DNA from: Perognathus longimembris pacificus
Taxonomy: Eukaryota; Chordata; Mammalia; Rodentia; Heteromyidae
Reading direction: 5' to 3'
DNA length: 64,000 nt
NCBI RefSeq assembly: GCF_023159225.1
Contig: NC_063161.1
Location: 1,824,495-1,888,494 of the forward strand
The position numbers were made by a program, and so were the translations under genes. A model generated the notes under the pieces. The model did not search any database and was not told where the DNA came from. It saw only the letters and a list, made by a program, of their open reading frames with translations. This document shows positions 31,900 to 42,959 of this stretch, piece by piece (the stretch's first letter is position 1; each line of letters starts with the position of its first letter).

Positions 31900-32412
31900 T
31901 GAATGAGTGGCAGATGGATAACAAATGGAGTGTTGGGCAGGTGCGTAGGTGCATGGGTGCGTGTAGGAGTGCGTGGATAGACGGGGGGTGAATGAGTGAT
32001 AGGGGTGTGGAAGGATGACCAGCGCATAGATGCGTGGATGGATGGATGATGCGTGGGTAGGTGAACAGATGAAATTCTGTGGATGGATGGAGGTGAAGGT
32101 GGATGAATGGATGGTGGGTGGGGGAGTGTGTGGCTGAATGGATGGAGGGAAGGGGGATGGACAAATCATAGGTGGGTAGAAGGAAGACAGATATATAGAT
32201 ATGCATGCACACGCAAAGATGGGTGGAAGAAGGTATGAATGGAAGATGACTAGATCGCTGGGTGGGTGAGAAGAAGACAGATGTACAGATGTAAAGATAT
32301 GGGGATTGGTGGATGGATGGATCGGTGGATGGATAGATGGATTAGCTAATGGATAAATGAGTTGGTAGATGGATGGATGGATAAGTAAATGGATGAGTGG
32401 ATGGATGGGGTC
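31900..32412. repeat. Imperfect (GGAT/GGTG)n tract
   Basis: A 500-bp degenerate tetranucleotide array, mainly GGAT, GGTA and GATG. It is open on the minus strand as a Ser/His/Pro-rich frame of 207 codons that extends into flanking DNA and is an artefact. Confidence 0.9.
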
Positions 32413-32689
32413 TAGGGTTGATTTGGATGGTCTCTTAAGGGATCTTTGAGCAATAGGATCATCTATTTCACATATACGTTCTTCAAAATTAAAAAAAAAA
32501 AAAAACAAGAAACGACTTCATTGTCCAAAGCACTTGGGAAAATTGGCACCCGAGGGTCACTGAGGCTCTGAAGTCCCCTGTGGCTGGCTGGGTCAGCCAG
32601 TGTGGGGAGGGTCCTCGGGAGCTGGCAATGGACCCAGTCTACGCCAGGACAGAAAGGCTTCACTCAGTAGGCAGCACTGGGAAAGTATA
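32413..32689. other. Single-copy DNA with an A-run
   Basis: An A-run of about 14 lies near 32491-32504. The AT-rich sequence before it (32425-32490) may be part of an unidentified retroelement. Confidence 0.35.
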
Positions 32690-33115
32690 CATGGCCCGCC
32701 ATTTGCGATCAGTGGTGTTTAGCATGTGATCTCATTCTAGAACGTTCTATCACCCAAAAGGAAATGCTGTCTCCTTCAGCAATCGTTGTTTTCACCCCTC
32801 CCCCAGCCCCTGGAACACTCACATCCTGTCTGTGCCTGCACATTGGTCTGCTCCAGACTTCTCTGAGGATGGCGTCCTAAAGTCTGCGGTCTTTGGGGTC
32901 TGGCTGGTGTCCCTCGGCTCTAGGTGTGCAAGGGACAGCTGCATTGTAGCCCAGACCAGGGCCCCGCTCCTTTCTGTGCCTGAGCCATGTTCTGTTGTGT
33001 GGAGAGCACATCCTGTTTATCCATTCACCAGCTAATGGGCACTTGGGTTGTTTCCACCTTTTGGCTCCGGCGAATAAATGCTGGGGATGAATATTAACAT
33101 ACAAACTTGTGTTTC
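32690..33115 (-). mobile_element. Old L1M 3'-region fragment
   Basis: The plus strand follows the antisense text of an L1M 3' region. 'Tctagaacgttctatcaccc' is at 32738-32757, 'cccctcccccagcccctgg' near 32797 and 'gtttatccattcaccagcta' near 33015. 'Gggcacttgggttgtttcca' is at 33037-33056, followed by 'ccttttggctccggcgaata'. The middle part is diverged. No coding potential remains. Confidence 0.78.
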
Positions 33116-34530
33116 GTTATTGTAATGGCGCATAGTGCATGCATTCAGAGGAGCAGAGATGAGAACATTTGAGTTCAGACCCACTGGCTCTGTCTTCTCC
33201 ATCTCGAAGGCCATTAAACTCTGCTCCAGGAAGACAGTTTCCCACACGAGGTATGAAGAGACCCCAAACCCAGAGGCGTACCTGACAAGCCATAGTAAGT
33301 CACCCTCGAAGAGCTGTCCTTCGGGCAGCTTCCCCTCCAGCCCCACTTCCGGCCACGGCTGCTCTGCGTTGTCCCCGCTTCAGGCTTGCAAGGGCCATGG
33401 CAAGGTTGAAAGCCCAGCCCCGGCAGCACTGCAGCGGAGACCCTGGCGGGCGCTTCGCCACAAGCCCAGCACGGATGAAAAGCAGCTCATTTCCTCCCCG
33501 CGTTCCAGGAAAGCCTCCGCTCCTGGTATCCTTTTGATTTGTCCGGGAGGAGGCCACCGCTGCCGCCTGTCGCTGATCCTGGTCCCTCTATCAGGTCTGA
33601 GGGCCTGATTCTCTTGTCCCCGACATGTAACCTGATCAAATATTCATGCGGTGTCACCTCACCGCGAGCCGCAGACTCCAATCACTGTGCACATAGCCCC
33701 ACCGGGGGTACTGCCAAGCGCACAGAACGGCCTCGCTAGGACATAAATACAGACCCCGAGGCACGGGAGGCAGAACATCAAGACCCAGCTTTGTATTTCA
33801 CACAGCTTAAAGGCAAAAGCATGAAGAGCACAGCCTGATAGGTTCTGTGGGCTGGGGTCCCCAGGATGCCACAGGCTGGAGTGTCCTTCATGCCAACTCC
33901 TTCTTTCCACTGGCAAGAACGGCAGCTCACACCCCCACCCCCGCCCCTCACCCCAACTCCCTGCTCTGATCGGAAGAAGTAAATGTTCGAATGCAAGTTG
34001 GGCCTAGAGTGTTTGTTATTTTTGTTGTTGTTAATAGCAGCCGGCGAGGACTGAGGCAAGCACCCTGAAGCGTGAGCAGCAGGACAGGGGGGGAAGCTGG
34101 CTGCCTTGCACAGGGCACGTCGAGAAGGCTGTGTGTGAGGGAGGAGGCCCAGCGGCGCGTGCACTACGAGGACACACACTCCCTTGAAGCCTTGGGTTCA
34201 CCTTTCTGTCTGAGGTCAATAAGGGTGGCGGTGGCCCAGGTCTGCTCTAGGGGGGGCGTGGAAGTGAGGCTTAGTTATCTGTCGAGGAGAGGCGGTGACG
34301 GGGCCGTCATAACCCCCTTAGGTGGAACCTTCTTGACGTCTGGGCACTGTGCTCGGATGTCACCCAGGCCTCCCCTCCCAGGCCATGGCTCTTGGCCATC
34401 CACACCGCTCCATGTGTCTGAGGCTCCCACCGGGCTTACAGGCCTGCAGAGTGAAGGGCATGCGCCTGGCCCCAGAGCCCAGCCTGCGGGGGATGCCCAG
34501 TGAGCGGGGACACCTCTGTGTGGGTCACCG
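33116..34530. other. Single-copy DNA, no gene recognised
   Basis: 'Ctgatcaaatattcatgcgg' near 33632 and the AT-rich 33975-34035 (with 'gtttgttatttttgttgttg') are the only compositional features. No exon is recognised. Confidence 0.45.
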
Positions 34531-35894
34531 CATGTGTGTGTCACATCTGTGCGCATCACAGCTGAAATACCACATCTGTGCGCATCACAGCTGAACATAT
34601 CACATCTGTGCGCATCACATCTGTGTGTATCACAGCTGTACGTATCACAGCTGTACATATCACAGCCATACATAACACATCTGTGTGTATCACATCTGTG
34701 TGTATCACAGCTGTACGTATCACAGCTGTACGTACCACATCTGTGTGTATCACAGCTGTACATATCACATCTGTGTGTAGCACTTCTGTATCACAGCTAT
34801 TCGTATCACAGCTGTGTGTATCACATCTGTATGTATCACATCTGTGTATATTATAGCTGTACATATCACATTTGTGTGTATCACATCTGTGTGTATCACA
34901 GCTGTACGTATCACATTTGTGTGTATCACATGTGTACGTATCACATCTGTGTGTATCACAACTGTGTGTATCACATCTGTACATATCACGTCTGTACGTA
35001 TCACATCTGTGTGTATCACAGCTGTGTGTGTCACATCTGTACGTATCACATGTGTACGTATCACATCTGTGTGTATCACAGCTGTGTGAATCACATCTGT
35101 GTATATCACATCTGTGTGTATCACATCTGTGTGTATCACATCTGTGTGTATCACATCTGTACATATCAAAGCTGTACGTATCACATCTGTGTGTATCACA
35201 GCTGTACATATCACATCTATGTGTATCACATCTGTACATATCACATCTATGTGTATCACATCTGTACATATCACATCTATGTGTATCACATCTGTGTGTA
35301 GCACAGCTGTGTGTATCACATCTGTACATATCACATCTGTGTGTAGCACATCTGTATCACAGCTATACGTATCACAGCTGTGTGTATCACATCTGTGTGC
35401 ATCACAGCTATACGTTTCACAGCTGTACGTATCACAGCTGTGTGTATCACATCTGTGTGTAACACATCTGTGTTTATCACATCACATCTGTGTGTATCAC
35501 ATCTGTGTGTATCACATCTGTGTATCATAGCTGTGTGTATCACATCTGTGTGTATTACAGCTGTACGTATCACATCTGTACGTATCACATCTGTGTGTAT
35601 CACATCTGTGTGTATCACAGCTGTACGTATCACATCTGTGTGTATCACATCTGTACGTATCACATCTGTGTGTATCACATCTGTGTGTATCATAGCTGTG
35701 TGTATGACATCTGTGTGTATCACAGCTGTACGTATCACATCTGTGTGTATCACATCTGTGTGCATCACATCTCTGTGTGTATCACAGCTGTACGTATCAC
35801 ATCTGTGTGTATCACATCTGTGTGCATCACATCTCTGTGTGTATCACAGCTGTACGTATCACATCTGTGTGTATCACATCTGTACGTATCACAG
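34531..35894. repeat. 15-bp minisatellite, about 90 copies
   Basis: The unit is tatcacatctgtgtg with frequent substitutions: 'agctg' for 'atctg', and 'tacg' or 'taca' for 'tgtg'. Unit length is nearly constant, with a few 2- to 5-bp deletions. Every common variant contains an E-box (CATCTG or CAGCTG). Because 15 is a multiple of 3, frames of 90 to about 320 codons are open on both strands and encode repeated YHICV, SHLCV, ITSVC or CDTHR pentapeptides. They are artefacts of the array. Confidence 0.97.
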
Positions 35895-36274
35895 CCTCCC
35901 CTGCCTCCCTCCTGGATGCAGGCCACGCATCCTGCAACGCTTGGCCTCCTGCCTCCCTGGGCTGTTTGCTGCTCTCTGGGTTACCTGGTTTTAATGCCTC
36001 TATATGCCAGATTTCCTCATGGCCAAGGAGGAGAAAAGCAACACAAACAAGCTTGCAGCATTGTGGACTCATGCCCCCACCGCTCCAAGCTGGAGGAGAA
36101 GCAGCCACCAGGTCTGAGTTCCCCCACCTACTCTCTGTGGGATGGAGGTGCAAAGCTCTGGAGGGTTCTGGTTGGTCAGGCCAGGCCTGCACTCACCCAG
36201 GGACTGGGAGTGAGGAACCAGATCTGCCTTACCTGCAAGGTTGGTTTGCAAACAGCTGGTCAACTGGCACGTAT

Positions 36275-36277
<3 letters not shown>
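35895..36277. other. Single-copy DNA, nothing recognised
   Basis: No exon or repeat family is identified between the minisatellite and the GT tract. Confidence 0.4.
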
Positions 36278-36328
<51 letters not shown>

Positions 36329-36558
36329 ATATGGCATGTGCTCTGTGCAGGAATGGGCATGTGTGTGCATGTGTAGAATATGGTACTTGCGTGTATTGTG
36401 TGTGATGTTTGTGAATATTGTATATATGTGTATGTGGTGTGTGCATTGCATGTAGTTGGTGCGCATGTATGTATATAGCATAGTACACATGGTGTGTGTG
36501 TATGTGTGTATGTGTGAGTGTATGTGCGTGTGTATGAGAGAGAGAGAGAGAGAGAGGT
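36278..36558. repeat. (GT)n, TG-rich and (GA)n compound microsatellite
   Basis: A GT tract of about 25 units (36278-36327) is followed by TG/ATG-rich sequence to about 36533 and a GA tract at 36536-36556. Confidence 0.93.
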
Positions 36559-36639
36559 GGGAAACAGAGGTCTTACTGCTGGCATTGGTAGTCATTGGGT
36601 CCAAGGCCTGCAGATCTGTTTCCCTCTTGTTCATTTCTG

Positions 36640-36985
36640 CCATCTAAACACCCACCTTCATCTACTTATCCATTTACCCACTCACCTTCCCCTCTATCTG
36701 CCCATGCGTCCATCTAAGCCCCCACCAACTCATCTACCCATCCATCTACCCATTCGTCCATCTACCCCACCACTCACCCATCCATCCATCCATTCATCTA
36801 TCCACCCATCCATCAAACCATCCATTCATTCACCCAGCCATCCATCACCCGTTCACCCTTCTACCCAGTCATCTACTCATGCATCCATCCATCCATCCAT
36901 CCATTCATCTGTCCATCCTTCACCTACCCATTCATCCACCCACACATTCACCCGTCCCTCCGTCTGTCCATCCAGAATTATGAAC
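36640..36985. repeat. Degenerate (CATC)n tract
   Basis: About 340 bp of imperfect CATC/CACC/CATT tetranucleotides, with the cleanest part around 36884-36907. It is the complement type of the GGAT tract at 31900-32412, which makes an inverted pair 4 kb apart. Confidence 0.9.
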
Positions 36986-37169
36986 ACTTAAATCAGTGGG
37001 AGCCTGTGCTGAAAGTGACTAGACTCCCAGGAGGCAGAGGAAGTAGTTCTGGGTCCCGGTCCCCACATGACTGGAAGTTTGGGATGCTGTGTGACTTGAA
37101 GCGAAATAGCAAAGACACTGGGGAGTTTGGACCCCTGACCATTCTGGTATTTTCCGGAAAGTTCTCAAG
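36986..37169. other. Single-copy DNA, nothing recognised
   Basis: Short interval with no exon or repeat. Confidence 0.35.
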
Positions 37170-37355
37170 CTTTCTCTAAACACGGTGCACCGTGATCCCA
37201 GCATTGCCACAACGTATTACAAGAGGACGGAAACAGCTTCTCCGTTACTTTATTTTCCTCCAATTTGTTAAACCATGCCCTCTGAGAGTGCACCGCCTCC
37301 GGGCTCATGTACAAAAATTGAAAACATTCAATTAAAACCCAGGGAGCCACTTCCT
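37170..37355. promoter_or_regulatory. AT-richer island, candidate conserved element
   Basis: Non-repetitive sequence with 'ccgttactttattttcctcc' at 37242-37261, 'tttgttaaaccatgcc' near 37264 and 'cattcaattaaaacccag' near 37326 (homeobox-type CAATTAAA). It abuts a CpG-dense patch at 37360, a layout found at some promoters. Confidence 0.38.
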
Positions 37356-37359
37356 GGGG

Positions 37360-37545
37360 GCTGGGGTGAGCGCCGCTGCCTGGAGAGGTCCCGCCGGGCG
37401 TGCCAGGCGGGCTGCCCTCACGCCCGCGGGCCTGCCCGCCGCGCTCCGCGCCTCGGGGGCCTGACTCGCGAGTGCGGGGCCGTGCCGGGGGAGGCTCAGC
37501 CAGGCGCGGTCGGGGCTTCAGGTCGGTGTTAATTGGACGCAGGCA
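37360..37545. other. CpG-dense patch
   Basis: CpG-rich sequence, for example 'cccgcgggcctgcccgccgc' around 37422-37441 and 'gactcgcgagtgcggggcc' near 37461. No exon or start site can be assigned. Confidence 0.4.
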
Positions 37546-37984
37546 ACTTCGTGAGCCCGCTCAGCCGCGGTTTGTAAATCCGGGGAGTGGAAGAGGTTTG
37601 TGGAGAGCAGAGATGAAGGGCCTGGGCGTGGGAGCTTCGTGTCACGCCCGTGGCGGAATCGGCCGGGTGCAACCAGCTCCCTGGGGCTTCAGCCCAAGGA
37701 GATGAAGCCCCACAGACAAAGCGCAGAGGATTCCTAAAGGGGCCTTGTCTGTCTTTCTTATCTGAGACGTTCTCTTCCACGAGGAGGGAAGGGGCTCCTC
37801 TTCGTGTAGGGCAAGGTCTCTAGGAAGGGCTGAATTGTGTCCAGCTCTTACAAGCGTCTGCGCGTCTCTAGCCCCCAGCGCCTCGGAACACGGCCCGGCT
37901 TGCAGAGTGCATCGATGCAGACGCATCAAACAGAGAGAGCACCTGCTCCAGTGTGGCCGGGCCCCTCGTGAAAGCGGGGGCATG
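37546..37984. other. Single-copy DNA, nothing recognised
   Basis: No exon or repeat family is identified. Confidence 0.4.
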
Positions 37985-38200
37985 CCGGACAGTGGCGGCT
38001 CGCGCCTCCAATCCTAGCTACCCGGGAAGCTGAGGTCTGAGGAGCCAGCCCAGTCACGAAAGCCCAGGAGACTGATCTCCAAGGAACCACCCGAAAGCTG
38101 GAAGAGGAGCTGGGGCTCGAGGGGTAGCGCATTCGCCCTGAGCACAGAAGCCGGGGGCTCGGGCCCTGCGTCCAAGCCATAGTGCTGGTACACACGTGCA
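37985..38200 (+). mobile_element. Diverged B1-like/Geo SINE
   Basis: 'Ggctcgcgcctccaatcctag' near 38005, 'ctacccgggaagctgaggtc' at 38018-38037 and 'actgatctccaaggaaccac' at 38070-38089 form the 7SL/B1-like left part. 'Gctggggctcgaggggtagc' followed by decayed sequence to about 38195 is the right part. No clean A-tail remains, so it is an old copy. Confidence 0.75.
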
Positions 38201-39240
38201 CACGTCCACCCATGCACAATAAAAGTAAACAGGAAATGCTGCACCCAGAGGCCGACCACAGGTCGGGGGAGAAGGCCTCATGCGGATAGAGGCGGACGGG
38301 CACCGACAGTGATCCCCGCAGAAGCCCGGGGGCGCGGGAGGGCCCCTGCTCTTTCCTTCTCGTGAGCGCGTGTTGTCTTCCCCTAGCCATGTCCGGATGT
38401 CCGTCCTCATGCGCTGGCAGGGGCCGTCCGTCCACGTGACCTTGACCACGGCTCGGCTCTGGAGCTCCCGGGACGCCGGCCCGGTTCAGAGCGCGGCCTT
38501 GTCCCTGCAGTGCCCGGCCGTGGGTCCCGCTGAGGTCTCTGGGCTGAGTTGGCAGCGGGAGCCACCAGGCCGGCAGCCAGCCACGACGCCTTCTGTCCTT
38601 GTCTTGAGCCTTCGGAGCCTGGGGCACCTCGGGGGTCCGCAGGGCCGGTGGGACCCTCCCTCGCTGCCACGCTTTTCTCTGCGCGGTCAGATTGCTGTCT
38701 CCATTGTCCCGTTTCCCACGGTCCACAGCGCCCGGGCTGAACGTTTCCCTTTACCTGCTGTGCAGTGGCGCTTGTTCTGGTCTTGCAGAGCTGAGACGGC
38801 TGCATTGTAGAACGGTGTCTCCTCACTTGCTGTCAGCTGAAAGCCCAGCACCTGCTTTCTTGGTTTCCCAGAATCCACCACTCGGCCCTTCTCCATGGAC
38901 AGATGTGCCTTCTGTGTCTAGGGGTCCCTGGAGCACCCAGACCTCCTCCCAGCAACAGGACGGGCCGTCCATCACCAGACACAAGCTGTGCGAGGAACTC
39001 GGGTACGGCCTTCTGCCGGAGCGCCACGGTCTTCCCCGCGCTCAGCCTTCCCCAGCACGCCTCTGGGCGCCGGAGGCCCCCGGCTTCCGCCTCTCGTGGG
39101 CGGGGGGGGGGGGGCTTCTGGAGGCTGAGGTCCTTTGGGTGCAGAGAGGAGGCACTCGGGCCCCCCTCTTGGCTCCCTCCATTCTGCACCATTGTATCCC
39201 AGTTAGACTGCCCTCCTTCCAGAGCTTGCTTCCAATAGAA
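38201..39240. other. GC-rich DNA, no gene recognised
   Basis: A G-run lies at about 39101-39113. Long open frames on both strands (241 codons on plus, 266 on minus) overlap and lack recognisable domains. Confidence 0.45.
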
Positions 39241-39378
39241 GACCAGAGAGAGGGGGAGAGCGGGGGAGGGAAAGGGAGAGGGAGAGGGAGAGAGAGGGAG
39301 AGAGGAAGAGAGAGAGAAAGAGAGGGAGAGAGAGAAGGAGAGGGAGAGGGAGAGAGGGAGAGAGGGGTAGAGGGAGAG
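39241..39378. repeat. (GGGA)n/(GA)n purine tract
   Basis: About 140 bp of uninterrupted purine sequence on the plus strand, made of GAGA and GGGAGA words. Polypurine tracts of this kind can form triplexes. Confidence 0.95.
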
Positions 39379-40049
39379 AACACCATTTTGTCATATTTGC
39401 ATTTCCATTTCCTCTAAGCAGGTGCACAAAGGAGCTGCCGTTTCACAGAGCCGTTTGCGCTGCCTCCCGAGGTGCTCCGCTCCTTTCCCCGTTCTCTCCC
39501 ATCCTCTCCGCCCCTTTCTTAGTTTTGTAAGGTGGACATTGAATTCTTGACTGCATTGTCTCCCTCATCCTCCTCATTTGAGAAGATAATTTCTAATGCG
39601 TTGGATACTCTCATCCTCCCCGTCCCCTGTATTTTCATTGGAGAAGATGATCTCTTTACATCAGGTCTCCGTAGCGAGCCCAAGCTGACCTTCAACTCGG
39701 GAGTCACAGCCTCAGACTCTGCGGGGCCGAGGCCGCCGTTCGGGGTTTACCTGGCCCAGACCCGAGGCCCGGCGGAGCACCGGGCGCGGCTCTGCCCCGG
39801 AGCTCTGCCGGAGCCCACCCTGCACCCGCTCGGTACCGCACTGCTCACGTGGAGGTGCTCCGCGTGGACTTGTCTCCACAGACGAGGAGAGAGGCAGCCG
39901 CCGAGCAGGCCCAGAGTCTTGTAATGACCTGGACACCAGTGTAAAAATGCTGCACCAGAAAACGTGCGCGGGTGCCCAAGTGCCGGGGAAAGGACATCAC
40001 GAACCGGTTACAGCACCGCCAGGATAGAGACAGGAAGATGGCGGCGGTT
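39379..40049. other. Single-copy DNA, no gene recognised
   Basis: The interval 39515-39660 is AT-richer ('gaagataatttctaatgcg', 'ttttcattggagaagatga') and could be a small conserved element. After 39710 it is CpG-dense. No exon is recognised. Confidence 0.4.
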
Positions 40050-40346
40050 CCTGTGGAGGAGGAGGAGGAGGAGGAGGACAAGGATGAGGACGACGAGGAG
40101 GAGGATGTGATGGCAATGATAGTGCTGGGAGAAGCGTGGTGATGATGGTTGGGGTAGGGGTGACGGTGGTGGTAACGGTGGTGGTGGTGGTGGTGATGAC
40201 GGTGCTATTGTGATGGTGATAATTACTGATGGTGGTGGTGGTGGTGCTGGGAATAGTGGCGTGATCATGGTGATAATGGTGGTGGTGTTGTGAGGATGGT
40301 GATGGTGATGGTGGTGGTGGTGGCGGTGGTGATGCTAATGATGTGG
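40050..40346. repeat. Trinucleotide-rich tract (GGA then GGT/GAT)
   Basis: It begins as (GAG)8 with 'gatgaggacgacgaggagg' and passes into degenerate GGT/GAT/AAT triplets. The minus-strand frame is His/Thr/Pro-rich and the plus-strand frame Val/Met-rich; both are artefacts. Confidence 0.92.
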
Positions 40347-41439
40347 AAGATGGCTTCATTCCGCTCACCTCTTGTTCCTTCAGCAGGCTCTGGACACCGA
40401 GAGGCACCCGTGGGCGCCCCAGGCGCAGCAGGGATGGGGACTCGGGGAGCCATGGGTCTTGCCGTCCCGACGCTGCGCCGCCACTGTCCCCAAACTGCAG
40501 ACTTTGAGACGGCAGTCTGTCGGGATTTTGCCGCGGGTTCGCATCCAGAGGTCTTCCGTTCGCCTGTGTGTGACTCGCGCATAAATACCCAGCGGAAGCC
40601 TCAGCAGGGCGCGGCCGCCATGTCTGTCTCTGCCCAGGGCTGCCGGTGTCATCTCCCAAGGTGGCACAAACAAACAATTATCACCGTGTTCGCAGATGTT
40701 GCACTCAAAATTGCTTGTCAGACTTGGGACTCTCACTTCTCTCCCTTGCAAGAAGAACATTTCTGCGCGTGCTGCGGCTGGCCTCTGCTTCGGTTCGTGT
40801 CCTATTGAGACGTAATAAGGTTAGCAATGGGTGTAGAACGCGTGCGCCGTCGAGTCGCTGGCGAGCAGGAATGCACCGGGGGAGGAGGGAAGGGCGAAGA
40901 TGCACACGACGGATTTGCATCCCCAGATGGCCCGGCCAGGACGCCTACCACCACGCTCCCACTGTGTCCAGGAGCCTTCCCATGCTGCTGGGCGTCCGGC
41001 TGCTTCTGGTGATGGCTCTGGAATGCGTCGGAGAGGCAGCCCCGGGGGTTCGGAGGCGGAGGGGGAGCCGCGAACACTGGGAGAGAGAACGGAGGTCTTT
41101 AATCACCAACACACAGCGAGTTCCCAGCCCCTCCGTGCTGAGCGTGTGGCCGTGGACCCGAGCCTCTCCTTTGGGAGTGGAGAGGTTCACGACGGCCCCG
41201 TGCCCCCGGGTGCTGAACGTGCCAACGGGGCAGAGTGTGGAAGCCATGGGGAGCACAGCTGTGGGGAGCCGGGGGGTCTTCTCTCCCTCGGCGCACTCCT
41301 GGCTGTGGCGCGGACTCCTCTGGACCCCCCACCTCCTCCGTCTCTGCCCCTACTCAGAGCACACGTGAGCTAATGCTGTTCCCGGCTTGCTCTGAGGGTT
41401 TAGCGAGACCCTCGCAGCGTAATCCCAGAAGGAGGAGAA
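40347..41439. other. GC-rich DNA with one small open frame of interest
   Basis: A 62-codon frame at 40620-40808 starts in a strong Kozak-like context (gcggccgccATGt). The interval 40660-40830 is less GC-rich and looks non-repetitive. The remainder to 41440 is CpG-dense and unassigned. Confidence 0.35.
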
Positions 41440-41620
41440 GGGGCTAGCGTGGGAATGAAAATCTCCATTTTTAAAAGGATGAGCTAATTACTCATTAAGA
41501 ATTAAACTCTATATCCGGAAAAATCTAAGCCCGAATCTTGGCTCTGTGCCTTTCTGATTAGTTTGAAGTCTCTGGAGTTGTTATTTGTGTAGATCCAAAA
41601 ATAGTGGCGTAGTTGGCGAT
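41440..41620. promoter_or_regulatory. AT-rich island, candidate conserved element
   Basis: Strongly AT-rich, non-repetitive block: 'gagctaattactcattaag' at 41481-41499 contains two homeobox-type TAAT cores, with 'aattaaactctatatccgg' next to it and 'cttctgattagtttgaagtc'-like sequence near 41552. 'Gatccaaaaatagtgg' lies near 41592. The edges to GC-rich DNA are sharp. Confidence 0.42.
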
Positions 41621-42156
41621 CTGGCGCGGGCCGGCCTCCCGGAGCCCTGGCTTTGTGGTATCATCTGGCGCGTTTGTGTATCCAGTAGAAACCACAGCTT
41701 CCTCCCCGGGTGCTCATGGAAACCTGGCGGTGGGTGGGGGCCTCCTGGCAATGATCTGCAATAGCACACCTCGGACGCTGTGCTGGTTTGACTCTGGCGA
41801 GGGGATTCTTTTCCCTGGCGTTACGAGAAACGGGGGTGCCTCAAATGCGAAATTTAGAATACGGCAGCGATGGTTTCCAAGAGAGGGACCTCAGGAAGGT
41901 CTTCCTGCTTCTCGTGCGCGCGGGCCGGGTATGGTGGTAGAATACAGTGGGTCGCAGCATAGCACGGGCTGGGGGGGGGGGGTTGCCTGCCCGCCCCCGC
42001 GTCGGGGCTCTACCGTTCAGGAGGCAGCCTGGGCTCTGACAGTCAGAGAAGGAGACAGTGGGGCAGAGCTTTCCCCGGCTGCACTCTGCTTTTGTCCCCA
42101 GCCCCTCTGCATGCTGAGCAGAGCAGAGCCGAGCGGGTGACGACCTGGGCTTCACC
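41621..42156. other. GC-rich DNA, no gene recognised
   Basis: Contains a G-run at about 41971-41982. No exon or repeat family is identified. Confidence 0.4.
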
Positions 42157-42171
42157 TAGGGGCCATTCTTT

Positions 42172-42388
42172 TTTTCTTTCTTTCTTTTTTTTTTTTTTTG
42201 GCCAGTCCTGGGGCTTGGACTCAAGGCCTGAGCACTGTCCCTGGCTTCCTTTTGCTCAAGGCTAGCACTCTGCCACTTGAGCCACAGCGCCCCTTCTGGC
42301 CGTTTTCTGTATATGTGGTGCTGGGGAATTGAACCCAGGGTCTCATGTATACGAGGCAAGCGTTCTTGCCACTAGGCCATATCCCCAG
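42172..42388 (-). mobile_element. Full-length IDL-Geo SINE
   Basis: Read on the minus strand: A box 'tggcctagtgg', B box with one change ('ggttcaattcc'), linker 'ccacatatacagaaaacgg', Geo part, and an A-tail mixed with AAAG. The flanks taggggccattcttt (42157-42171) and taggggcgattcttt (42389-42403) form a 15-bp target-site duplication with one mismatch. It is close in sequence to the copy at 17259-17469, so both belong to one subfamily. Confidence 0.93.
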
Positions 42389-42403
42389 TAGGGGCGATTC
42401 TTT

Positions 42404-42640
42404 ATATGGGTGTGTGCTGTGTGCCACAGGTGTGTCGAGACAGGACATGCGTGCCGTGCATGGTCTGTGTGTGTGATGTGGTGTGGAGGTGGAGGTGTGT
42501 GGTACAGTGTGGTGCGGTGTGTGTGTGTGTGTGTGATGTGGTGTGGAGGTGGAGGTGTGTGGTACAGTGTGGTGCGGTGTGTGTGTGTGTGTGGTGCAGT
42601 GTGTGTGGTGTGTGTGTGTGTGTGTAATGTGATGAGTTGC
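42404..42640. repeat. GT-rich minisatellite with exact 60-bp duplication
   Basis: Positions 42471-42530 and 42531-42590 are almost identical, each made of 'gatgtggtgtggaggtgg', 'tggtacagtgtggtgcggtg' and a GT tract. GT-rich sequence continues on both sides. The array begins at the SINE's duplicated flank. Confidence 0.92.
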
Positions 42641-42959
42641 GTGTACATGCGCCGCGTCTCTAGTGCGGGATCTGAACTGTCCACACCCGCGTGGCTAGCC
42701 CAGCCTCCGCCCGCCACGGCAGGTCCCGCTCTGGAGGTCCCTTTGCCTCCCCCCTGGTCCGCCCTGTTTGCACACCTGCTCTTTCTCCAGCACCCTGCCT
42801 GGCTGAGCGCCCGGTGCCCTTCACCCTGGGCGCCAGCCCTTCACTCCGCCGCCATTGAATTCCGCGTACACGAAAATACAAGGCTGCCAACCACGCGCAA
42901 CCTTTGCGAAGCGGGCGTGGGCTCCGTCACGTCCCTCGTGCCTTTGGACGCGCGTGCTT
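42641..42959. other. GC-rich DNA, nothing recognised
   Basis: No exon or repeat family is identified. Confidence 0.4.

Noticed and set aside
34531..35894. CRISPR-like array of direct repeats
   Set aside because: Units are contiguous 15-mers without spacers in mammalian DNA; it is a minisatellite.
34534..36455. Long frames encoding YHICV, SHLCV or CDTHR repeats
   Set aside because: Direct consequence of a 15-bp unit without stops; open in several frames on both strands.
39203..39427. Ser/Leu/Pro-rich minus-strand frame
   Set aside because: Translation of the GA-rich purine tract.
40008..40677. His/Thr/Pro-rich minus-strand frame
   Set aside because: Translation of the degenerate GGT/GAT trinucleotide tract.
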